Source of the DNA: an uncultured Pelagibacteraceae bacterium | GTDB lineage: Bacteria; Pseudomonadota; Alphaproteobacteria; Pelagibacterales; Pelagibacteraceae | Direction of reading: 5' to 3' | Length of the DNA stretch: 64,000 bases | Assembly (NCBI GenBank): GCA_902521355.1 | Contig: CABYRT010000003.1 | Coordinates: forward strand, 51,790 to 115,789 | In this document: one piece after another, positions 56,144 to 64,000 of the stretch | Numbering within the stretch: the stretch's first letter is position 1 | Layout of the letters: each line of letters starts with the position of its first letter | The notes under the pieces: model-generated | The model's database searches: none | Seen by the model: only the letters and a program-made list of their open reading frames with translations | Told to the model about the DNA's origin: nothing | Translations under genes and position numbers: made by a program

Positions 56144-57175
56144 ATGTCTGAAGCAGTAATCAAATGCGAAGCAGTTTATAAAATTTTTGGTGAAAACGCC
56201 AAAAAGATGCTTCAAGATTCAAATGGTAATGTTGATGCTAAAACATTTCAAGAAAATGGTTGTATAGTAGGTGTTAACAATGCCTCTTTTGAAGTGGCAA
56301 AAGGAGAGATGCTTGTTGTAATGGGCTTATCTGGATCTGGTAAGTCAACTTTACTAAGGTGTATATCAAGATTAACAGATGCAACAGGTGGAAAAATTTT
56401 CATTGAAGGTCAAGATTTATTAAATTTAAATAATAAAGAGTTAATTGAGCTTAGAAGAAACAAAATGGGAATGGTTTTCCAAAGCTTCGCTCTTCTTCCA
56501 CACAAAACTGTTGTAGAAAATATAGCTTTTCCTCTTCAAATCAAAGGTATCAAAACTGAGGAGAGCATTAATAAAGCAATGGAGATGGTTAAATTAGTTG
56601 GACTTGATGGAAGAGAAAATTATTTTCCAAGAGAACTTTCAGGTGGACAACAACAAAGAGTGGGTATTGCAAGATCTCTAGCAGTTGAACCTGATATATG
56701 GTTTTTAGATGAACCTTTTTCTGCTTTAGATCCTTTAATTAGAAAAGAAATGCAAGATGAATTTTTAAGACTTCAAGAAAAATTACAAAAAACAATTATG
56801 TTTATTACTCATGATTTTGATGAAGCATTAAAACTTGCTGATCGAATTGCAATTATGAAAGATGGTATAATTGAACAACTAGATACACCTGCAAATATAG
56901 TTCTAAACCCAGCCACAGAATATGTAAGAAAATTTACTGAAGAAGTACCTAGAGAAAAAGTTTTATTAATTGAAGATGTAATGGATGAATCTATATCTAA
57001 TAATTTAAGTGATGTTAAAGTTTCAAAAGATGAAATCATAGAAAATGTTGCAGAAAAAATATTAACGCAAGAAAAATCTGTAGCAGTTATAGATGAAAAT
57101 AATAAAACCGTTGGGTCAATCAATCCGACAAAAATAATAAATACTGTCTTTGGCGGAAGAAAGAACGGAAAATAA
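56144..57175 (+). CDS. tmoW: Glycine betaine/proline/TMAO ABC transporter ATP-binding protein (ProV/TmoW type)
   Basis: GLSGSGKST, LSGGQQQRVGIARSL, C-terminal CBS-like segment. Confidence 0.82.
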   Translation: MSEAVIKCEAVYKIFGENAKKMLQDSNGNVDAKTFQENGCIVGVNNASFEVAKGEMLVVMGLSGSGKSTLLRCISRLTDATGGKIFIEGQDLLNLNNKELIELRRNKMGMVFQSFALLPHKTVVENIAFPLQIKGIKTEESINKAMEMVKLVGLDGRENYFPRELSGGQQQRVGIARSLAVEPDIWFLDEPFSALDPLIRKEMQDEFLRLQEKLQKTIMFITHDFDEALKLADRIAIMKDGIIEQLDTPANIVLNPATEYVRKFTEEVPREKVLLIEDVMDESISNNLSDVKVSKDEIIENVAEKILTQEKSVAVIDENNKTVGSINPTKIINTVFGGRKNGK

Positions 57176-57178
57176 ATT

Positions 57179-59332
57179 ATGGAATTTTTAAAAAAATATC
57201 CAAAAATATTTCAGTGGTTATTTCTATTACTTGTTTTCTTTGCTCTTTGTTTTGCTATTGATGTTCCAGAAACATATAAATTCATTAGAGGCCAAGCTGA
57301 ATTCGTAAAAGACCCTAATCAAAGTAGTTATATATTTTTAGGCAAAGAAGTAAGATATTACGCCTTTGATGTTTTCTGGCGTCTTCCTCCATTACTTGGA
57401 TGGTTACCAATATGGATAAATGACTCCTTGTTTTTCTTAATGAATGAGTGGATGCCAATGGAGTTTTGGAATGAGGACACTCAAGAATTTAAAACCAGAC
57501 CAATAGTTTTGCAAATTAGCAGAAATTTAACAGCTTTTATGACCTTTTTAATAGAATTAATTAGAGAAATTCTATTAGGTGGACTTGAAACAATTGTTGC
57601 CTTTACAAGTTGGGATTGGATCGATGCGAACCCTTGGGCAGAGTTACCAGGTCTACCTTGGACAATAGTTGCAGCTGGCTTTGCAATACTTGCTTATAAA
57701 TTAAGTGGCATTGGATTGGCTCTATTTGCTGGTTTAACCATGGTTTACATATCTATATTTGGACAATGGAAACCATCAATGCAAACACTCTCTTTTATTT
57801 TAGTTGCTGCGCCTCTATCTTTTATATTTGGTTTAAGTTTAGGTATTGCAGCTTATAAAAGTAAACGTGTAGAGAAAGCCTTATATCCAATTCTTTTAGT
57901 TATGCAAACAATGCCACAATATGCAGTGTTAGTTCCTGCGCTTGTGCTTTTTGGCGTCGGTGACCATGCTGCAGTAATTATAACTATGGTTGTTGCTGTT
58001 CCACCTATGATATTGCTTACTTTATTAGGATTGAGAGCTATTCCTCCAGAAGTAATTGAGGCTGGAAGAATGAGTGGTTGTAACAATTGGCAACTAATGT
58101 CTAAAGTGCTAATTCCAACGGCCAGAAGAGATATATTAATTGGTGTAAACCAGGTGATCATGGTGTGTTTTTCTATGGCTGTTATTTCAGCCTTCATTGG
58201 CGCGAAAGGTCTGGGTTTCAACTTATTGTTAGCATTAAATCAGCTTAATATTGGATTAGCATTAGAAGCTGGTCTTTGTATTAGTCTAATAGCAATTTTA
58301 TTAGATAAGATGTCATTAGCATGGGCAAACAAACAAGTTGATTATTTTGGTAATTTAAATTTTTTTCAAAGAAATAAAAATTTATTATTTTTTAGTATTA
58401 CGGTCATAATTGGAATTTTACTCGCTTACTTTGGATCTGTTTATTTTAAAGGTGGTTACAATTATTTATTTGAAGTGCCACACAATAAAGGAATATCGAC
58501 TGCTGATTTTTGGAATAAAGGTGTCGATTGGATTTTTGATACCTTTTTTGTTTATATAAAAGCATTTAATACATGGTTAATTCAAGAAGTGTTACAACCA
58601 ATGAGGGCTTTGTATTTAAGGATGCCAGCCGTTGCTACATTAGTATTAGTTGTTGGTGCCGGCTATTTAATTGGTGGAATTAGATCTGCATTAGTAGTTT
58701 GTGGTTTGACATTATTCATAGCTCTTAGCCCTTGGTGGGATAGGGCTTTAGTAACGGCTTATATGGCAACATTTGGGGTAATCGTTTCTTGTATAATTGG
58801 TTTTACAGTTGGCACATTATGTTTTCAAAATCAACATTCTGCAAAATTTATGTTAGGCGTATGTGATATATTTCAAACATTTCCATCATTTGTTTATCTT
58901 ATCCCTGTTATGATGCTTTTTGGAATAACTGACACTTCTGTTCTTATTGCTGTAATTGTTTACGCAACTATACCAGCAACCAGATACACAATTGAAGGGC
59001 TTAGAAGTGTTCCAGCAGGTCTACATGATGCAGCGACGATGTCTGGTGTAAATAAATTTCAAAGATTAACAAAAATAGAATTTCCTTTAGCATTCCCTCA
59101 TATGATGCTTGGTATAAATCAAACAATAGTGTTTGCATTATTTATGGTTATTATAGGAGCATTTATAGGCACAGAGGATTTAGGACAATATATTTTAAAA
59201 GCTTTATCAGATAAAAATGGTGCTGGTATTGGATTAACTTTAGGTATTTGTGTAGCTTTTATAGGTTTAATCTTTGACAATTTGATAAGAACTTGGGTAG
59301 AAAAAAGAAAAAAACATCTAGGAATTGCTTAA
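57179..59332 (+). CDS. tmoV: Glycine betaine/TMAO ABC permease with two tandem permease domains (ProW/TmoV type)
   Basis: Two BPD permease cores: EAGRMSGCNNWQLMSKVLIP and DAATMSGVNKFQRLTKIEFP. Confidence 0.82.
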   Translation: MEFLKKYPKIFQWLFLLLVFFALCFAIDVPETYKFIRGQAEFVKDPNQSSYIFLGKEVRYYAFDVFWRLPPLLGWLPIWINDSLFFLMNEWMPMEFWNEDTQEFKTRPIVLQISRNLTAFMTFLIELIREILLGGLETIVAFTSWDWIDANPWAELPGLPWTIVAAGFAILAYKLSGIGLALFAGLTMVYISIFGQWKPSMQTLSFILVAAPLSFIFGLSLGIAAYKSKRVEKALYPILLVMQTMPQYAVLVPALVLFGVGDHAAVIITMVVAVPPMILLTLLGLRAIPPEVIEAGRMSGCNNWQLMSKVLIPTARRDILIGVNQVIMVCFSMAVISAFIGAKGLGFNLLLALNQLNIGLALEAGLCISLIAILLDKMSLAWANKQVDYFGNLNFFQRNKNLLFFSITVIIGILLAYFGSVYFKGGYNYLFEVPHNKGISTADFWNKGVDWIFDTFFVYIKAFNTWLIQEVLQPMRALYLRMPAVATLVLVVGAGYLIGGIRSALVVCGLTLFIALSPWWDRALVTAYMATFGVIVSCIIGFTVGTLCFQNQHSAKFMLGVCDIFQTFPSFVYLIPVMMLFGITDTSVLIAVIVYATIPATRYTIEGLRSVPAGLHDAATMSGVNKFQRLTKIEFPLAFPHMMLGINQTIVFALFMVIIGAFIGTEDLGQYILKALSDKNGAGIGLTLGICVAFIGLIFDNLIRTWVEKRKKHLGIA

Positions 59333-59338
59333 GCTTAA

Positions 59339-60298
59339 ATGAAAAAAATTTTAATATTAGGTGGTGGCGCAATGGGATCTGCTTTTACTTTTCCATGTAT
59401 AGATAATAAAAACGAAGTAACTATCACAGAGCCCTATAATAAAACTTTTATTAAAAATTTGTCTTCAAAAAAGAAATATCATTCTAGTTTGAAAATAAAC
59501 TTACCAAATAAATTAATATACAAAAAGTATTCAACTCATTTGTTAACTAATAAATATGATTTAGTTGTTGTTGCGTTAAGTTTATCGGGAATAAATTTTA
59601 TAAGTGAAGAATTTAAAAAATCAAACATCAAAAGTCCAATTCTTATTCTTACTAAAGGTTTAAAGTATGAGAAAAAAAAACAGAAAATTTTTACTATTTC
59701 AGAGGATATAAAGAAAACTAATAAAAATATAAATGTTTCAGTTTTAAAAGGACCTTGCTTAGCAAAAGAACTTTCAAATAAAAAACAAACAAGTGTGATT
59801 GTTGCTAATAAAAATATCAAAACTGCAAAAAAAATTTGTAATATGATAACTACAAAATACTATTTAACTGAAACTTCGAAAGATGTTATTGGAGTTGAGA
59901 TCTGTTCTTCAATTAAAAATATTTATTCAATGATTATTGGAGCTGGAGATAGTTTAAATATGTCTTCAAGTTTATTCAAAAAATCTATAAATGAGATGAT
60001 ATATATTACTAAATATTTTAAAGGAAAAATTGAAACTGCTCTTGGATTAGCCGGAGTCGGAGATCTATACGTCAGTGCTGCAGGAGGTAGAAATAGTAAA
60101 ATGGGTGGTTACTTGGGGCAAGGCTATACATTTAACAATGCTAAAAGAAAATTTATGCCAAATGAAACTGTTGAGGGAGAGCAACTTGCAAGAGAAATTG
60201 CTCCATTTGTATTAAAAAAAATTCAACAAAAAAAAATCCCTTTGATGACAAAATTAATTAAATCTATAATTAACAATAAAAAATTAATATTAAATTAA
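59339..60298 (+). CDS. NAD(P)-dependent glycerol-3-phosphate dehydrogenase-like (GpsA family)
   Basis: ILGGGAMGSAFTFPC, LKGPCLAKEL, GLAGVGDLYVSAAGGRNSKMG motifs. Confidence 0.82.
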   Translation: MKKILILGGGAMGSAFTFPCIDNKNEVTITEPYNKTFIKNLSSKKKYHSSLKINLPNKLIYKKYSTHLLTNKYDLVVVALSLSGINFISEEFKKSNIKSPILILTKGLKYEKKKQKIFTISEDIKKTNKNINVSVLKGPCLAKELSNKKQTSVIVANKNIKTAKKICNMITTKYYLTETSKDVIGVEICSSIKNIYSMIIGAGDSLNMSSSLFKKSINEMIYITKYFKGKIETALGLAGVGDLYVSAAGGRNSKMGGYLGQGYTFNNAKRKFMPNETVEGEQLAREIAPFVLKKIQQKKIPLMTKLIKSIINNKKLILN

Positions 60299-60299
60299 A

Positions 60300-61385
60300 A
60301 TGGCGAGTATTAAAATAGATAAAGTAAATAAGTATTTTGGAAGTACTCATGTTATAAAAGATGTTTCTCTTGATATAAAAAGTGAGTCTTTTACTGTTCT
60401 AGTAGGACCAAGTGGTTGTGGTAAATCTACAATTTTAAGAATGATTGCTGGTTTAGAAGAAATTAACTCTGGCACAATATCTATTGACGATAAAGTTGTT
60501 AACGATCTGCCACCTAAAGAAAGAAATATTGCAATGGTATTTCAATCTTATGCTCTTTACCCTCATATGACAGTATTTGATAATATGGCTTTTGGTTTAA
60601 AGATTGAAAAAAAATCAAAAGAAGAAATAGAGCAAAGAGTAATGGAGGCTGCTAAAATTCTGCAAATAGAGGATTATCTTGAGAGAAAACCCAAACAATT
60701 ATCTGGAGGACAACGTCAAAGGGTGGCAATAGGAAGAGCCATTACAAGAAAACCAAAAGTTTTTTTATTTGATGAACCATTATCTAACTTAGATGCAGCG
60801 TTAAGAGTCCAAATGAGGGTAGAATTAGCAAAATTACATGATCAACTTAATGCAACAATGATTTACGTAACTCATGATCAGACTGAAGCCATGACACTTG
60901 CAAATGATATTGTTGTATTGGATCAAGGGATAGTTTCACAAAAGGGATCACCAATGAACTTATATAATAACCCAGATAACTTATTTGTTGGAGGTTTTAT
61001 CGGATCTCCAAAAATGAATTTTATAGATAGTAAAATTTTGAGTAAAAGTTTAAAGAGTTCTGAAGTAGATATAATGGGGACTGGAAAGTTAAATGTACCA
61101 AAAATTTCTGAAAATATTCAAGAAGGGGATAGTATAAAAATTGGAATAAGACCAGAGCACTTAATATTAAACGCAAAATCAGATACACTTTGGGAAAGCA
61201 AGGTTTTCGTCGTAGAAAAATTAGGGTCAGGAACATATTTATACTTGGAGAAAGAGGGAGATCCTCTTGTTGTACAAACTGATGGAGACACAAATATTAA
61301 AGTAGGTGACACTGTTAAAATAGGTTTTGATCCATTTCGTTGCCATTTATTTGATAATAAAGGTATTTCTTTTAAAAATTCTTGA
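60300..61385 (+). CDS. ABC transporter ATP-binding protein, UgpC/MalK type
   Basis: GPSGCGKST, LSGGQRQRVAIGRAI, DEPLSNLDAALR. Confidence 0.92.
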   Translation: MASIKIDKVNKYFGSTHVIKDVSLDIKSESFTVLVGPSGCGKSTILRMIAGLEEINSGTISIDDKVVNDLPPKERNIAMVFQSYALYPHMTVFDNMAFGLKIEKKSKEEIEQRVMEAAKILQIEDYLERKPKQLSGGQRQRVAIGRAITRKPKVFLFDEPLSNLDAALRVQMRVELAKLHDQLNATMIYVTHDQTEAMTLANDIVVLDQGIVSQKGSPMNLYNNPDNLFVGGFIGSPKMNFIDSKILSKSLKSSEVDIMGTGKLNVPKISENIQEGDSIKIGIRPEHLILNAKSDTLWESKVFVVEKLGSGTYLYLEKEGDPLVVQTDGDTNIKVGDTVKIGFDPFRCHLFDNKGISFKNS

Positions 61386-61496
61386 ATCAATCTCAGGTAG
61401 TATTGTGTAATTTAGATACTTGTTATTCTTCTTTTAAATGTTCATTATGTGTTAATTTTTAAATAACTTTAGAAAACACGAAAAAGAGGGGAATAT

Positions 61497-62825
61497 ATGT
61501 TTAAAAATATATTAATAACAATCTCTGCAATAGCTTTTGTTTTTAATTCAATTGCATTTGCAGATATCAAATTCTGGACGACAGAAACTCAACCAGCAAG
61601 AATGGCTAAACAAGAAGAGATGGCTAAAGCTTTTGAAGCTAAAACTGGAATTGGAGTTGAAGTTATCCCGATTGATGAAAAAGATTTAGGAACAAGAGCT
61701 ACTGCAGCAGCTGCAGCAGGAGATCTTCCTGATGTAATTTATCATACATTGCAATATGTATTGCCATGGGCTGAAGCGGGAATTTTAGACGTTGATGCAA
61801 ATAATGATATAATTAAAACACTTGGAAAAGATACTTTTGCTCCAGGCGCTTTAAAGATGGCTAAAAAAGGTGGCAAAATTGCAGCCGTGCCAGTAGATGG
61901 ATGGACGCAAATGGTCGTTTACAGAAAAGATTTATTTAAAGCTGCTGGTTTAGAACCACCAACAACTTATGCAAATATTGAGAAAGCAATAGATGCTTTA
62001 TCTAGTAACGATATGTTTGGATTTGTTGCTGCAACTAAAACTGATGAAAACTTTATGAGCCAGGTTTTGGAACATGTTCTGCTTGCAAATGGTGTAAACA
62101 TCGTGAAAAAAGGTGGAACAAAAAAACAAGGTAGAGCTTTAAAAAATTCTTTACAGTTTTATAAAAAATTAGCTAAAGCAAGCCCTCCAGGAGAACTTTA
62201 TTGGAAACAATCAAGAGAACTTTATTTCGCTGGTAAAACTCCAATGATAATTTGGTCACCATTTATCATGGATGAATTAGCTGGTTTAAGAGATTCAGCT
62301 CCACCAACAATTAACAGTGATCCTACATCACCAGAATTGGCATCTAAAACTGGATTTATAACTAATTTTAGTGGACCAAATAATGTAAAAGGTGCAGCTT
62401 GGGCGGATGTTAGATACTTTGGTGTAACTGCAGATGCAGATACCGATGAAGCTAAGCAGTTTATTCTTTATTCAATGGATGAAGGATACACAAGCACTTT
62501 ATCTATAGCACCAGAAGGTAAGTTCCCTGTAAGAAGAGGTAATGCAAGTGATCCAAATGCATTTACAACAGCTTGGAGTAAACTGCCTGTTGGAGTTGAT
62601 AGAAAAGCTCCTTTAACAGATCTATATTCTGCAGATGTAATAAATAATATTGTTGCTGGTTTAGATACTGCTAATAGATGGGGCGTAAAAGAAGGTGAAC
62701 TATCTAGAGCATCTAAAATTATTAACAATAAGTTTATAAATAGAATCACTAGACAATATATTGACGATCAATTGACGTTAGATGAAGCGGTAGATGAAAT
62801 TAATACTGTACTAGCTAGCTTCTAG
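61497..62825 (+). CDS. ABC transporter substrate-binding protein, family 1 (sugar/G3P type)
   Basis: Signal peptide; FWTTETQPARMAKQEEMAKAFEAKTGI. Confidence 0.9.
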   Translation: MFKNILITISAIAFVFNSIAFADIKFWTTETQPARMAKQEEMAKAFEAKTGIGVEVIPIDEKDLGTRATAAAAAGDLPDVIYHTLQYVLPWAEAGILDVDANNDIIKTLGKDTFAPGALKMAKKGGKIAAVPVDGWTQMVVYRKDLFKAAGLEPPTTYANIEKAIDALSSNDMFGFVAATKTDENFMSQVLEHVLLANGVNIVKKGGTKKQGRALKNSLQFYKKLAKASPPGELYWKQSRELYFAGKTPMIIWSPFIMDELAGLRDSAPPTINSDPTSPELASKTGFITNFSGPNNVKGAAWADVRYFGVTADADTDEAKQFILYSMDEGYTSTLSIAPEGKFPVRRGNASDPNAFTTAWSKLPVGVDRKAPLTDLYSADVINNIVAGLDTANRWGVKEGELSRASKIINNKFINRITRQYIDDQLTLDEAVDEINTVLASF

Positions 62826-62840
62826 TAATTTAAAAAATTA

Positions 62841-62876
62841 AAAAAAGCGGGTAATATTAATTATCCGCTTTTTTTT
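62841..62876 (+). terminator. Terminator-like hairpin AAAAAAGCGGGTAAT-ATTA-ATTATCCGC then T8
   Basis: 9-bp stem with one G-U pair; U-tract runs into ATG 62877. Confidence 0.82.
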
Positions 62877-64000
62877 ATGAGTTCAAAACTTGCAAAAATT
62901 GAAAAAAGAACAGCTTATCTTTTAATATTACCATCAGTTTTTTTGGTATTTTCTATAATATTATTTCCAATATTCTCAAATATTTGGATTAGTTTTAAAA
63001 ATGTAGAACTTAAAGATTTAAGAATTCCTGAACCAAGAGCAAAAAAATTAGTAAAATCAATTAACGATAATCCAACTCAAATAAAAATAATTTATAAATT
63101 AAGAAATAGTTCTCTTACACAAGAAATTACTAATGTAAAATTTAAAGATAAATATCCAGACAATCTCGAACCAACAAATTTAGATAATAGATGTCAATTT
63201 AAATCAAATTTACTTATGTGTAAATTAGGTAATTGGCCAAAAAAATACCGAGAAAATTTAGAAATAGTTTTTCAAAATACTAATAATCAAGAAATTTCAA
63301 AGAAGGAAATAAAATCTTATAAACCTAAACTATCAGGTAAGTCACAAAATATATTATTAACTTATGAATTTACTTTAAATAATTTCAAAAAAGTAATCAA
63401 AGACAAAGCATTTATAGATCTATTATCAACAACTTTTTATTACACTTTTTTTGGAACAATAGGTGCAATAGTTTTTGGAATTTTGGCAGCACAAATGGTA
63501 AATCAAAAATTTTTTGGCAGAACATTTATGAGAAGTGTCTTGTTGTTTCCTTATGTTGCACCAGTAGTTGCTCTTGCTTATACCTGGGAACTTTTACTTG
63601 ATCCAACAAGTGGAACTTTAAATAATTTATTAATTAATTATCAAATTATTGAAGGACCAATAAATTTACTAGGACAAAAATACGTAACTTTAAACATACT
63701 TGGTTTTGATTTTAAATTAAGGTTAGCATTAACAACTGTAATTATTTTTGAAATTTGGAGATATTTTCCTCTAGCATTTTTATTTATTCTTGCTCGTCTT
63801 CAAGCAGTTCCAAAAGAGTTGTATGAAGCAGCTGATGTTGATGGTGCAAATCCTATCCAAAAATTTCTTAATATTACTTTGCCCCAGATATTAGCAGTGA
63901 TTTCAATTTTATTTATGATTAGATTTATTTGGAATTTTAATAAATTTGAAGACATCTTCTTACTCACTGGTGGGGCATCAGGCACAAGAACATTGCCAAT
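62877..64000 (+). CDS. ABC transporter permease, MalF/UgpA type, with periplasmic insertion after TM1; truncated by window end
   Basis: Manual translation MSSKLAKIEKRTAYLLILPSVFLVF...ELYEAADVDGANPIQKFLNITLPQ (EAA loop); not in supplied ORF track because no stop in window. Confidence 0.88.
   Translation, partial: MSSKLAKIEKRTAYLLILPSVFLVFSIILFPIFSNIWISFKNVELKDLRIPEPRAKKLVKSINDNPTQIKIIYKLRNSSLTQEITNVKFKDKYPDNLEPTNLDNRCQFKSNLLMCKLGNWPKKYRENLEIVFQNTNNQEISKKEIKSYKPKLSGKSQNILLTYEFTLNNFKKVIKDKAFIDLLSTTFYYTFFGTIGAIVFGILAAQMVNQKFFGRTFMRSVLLFPYVAPVVALAYTWELLLDPTSGTLNNLLINYQIIEGPINLLGQKYVTLNILGFDFKLRLALTTVIIFEIWRYFPLAFLFILARLQAVPKELYEAADVDGANPIQKFLNITLPQILAVISILFMIRFIWNFNKFEDIFLLTGGASGTRTLP

Noticed and set aside
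57853-58221. Minus-strand ORF of 122 aa
   Set aside because: Antisense to the permease gene; shadow ORF.
57179-59332. Tandem-duplicated permease as a novelty
   Set aside because: Fused double-permease ProW/TmoV-like proteins are known; kept only as a feature.
1-64000. CRISPR arrays, transposons, integrases, phage genes, rRNA, tRNA
   Set aside because: Looked for regularly spaced repeats, transposase/integrase-like ORFs and cloverleaf-like intergenic segments; none seen. Intergenic gaps are mostly too short for tRNA genes. A tRNAscan-SE/Infernal run would be needed to exclude small ncRNAs.

Overview
A 64 kb AT-rich, very compact bacterial chromosome segment. Gene content and sequence character (TMAO demethylase/transport genes, DmdA-like GcvT proteins, many ABC substrate-binding proteins, tiny intergenic gaps) strongly suggest a SAR11/Pelagibacterales-type marine alphaproteobacterium. 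This is inference; no rRNA or marker phylogeny was run. Main blocks: (i) 1-4.4 kb minus-strand operon (serine hydrolase, MsrA, homocysteine S-methyltransferase, VOC protein, ALDH). (ii) 4.5-11 kb EutA/EutD(DoeA)-like pair plus a PotA-D-B-C type ABC transporter. (iii) 11-18.4 kb tightly coupled seven-gene minus operon (two GcvT/DmdA-like proteins, ThDP lyase, FMN hydroxyacid oxidase, S51 peptidase-like, transthyretin-like, thiolase), divergent from a peptide-type ABC transporter and a FadJ-like enzyme. (iv) 27.7-31.4 kb agmatinase/ALDH/ArgE-like. (v) 32-40 kb housekeeping (aconitase, BamB-like, ZapE, YjbQ, photolyase). (vi) 40-51 kb minus-strand methylamine/N-methylglutamate-type cluster (two GS-III/GmaS-like, MgsABC-like, Amt, FAD oxidoreductase). 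(vii) 51.6-59.3 kb Tdm and TmoXWV-like TMAO system with an inserted MORN-protein pair. (viii) 59.3-64 kb GpsA-like plus sugar/G3P-type ABC transporter, running off the window. The most unusual signals are: terminator-like hairpins inside operons whose U-tract runs directly into the next start codon (three cases); a shared promoter plus +1 palindrome layout at two unrelated transporter genes; an undescribed-looking seven-gene catabolic operon; and four homopolymer indels that split aconitase, photolyase and a glutamine synthetase-like gene. No CRISPR, mobile element, tRNA or rRNA was found.
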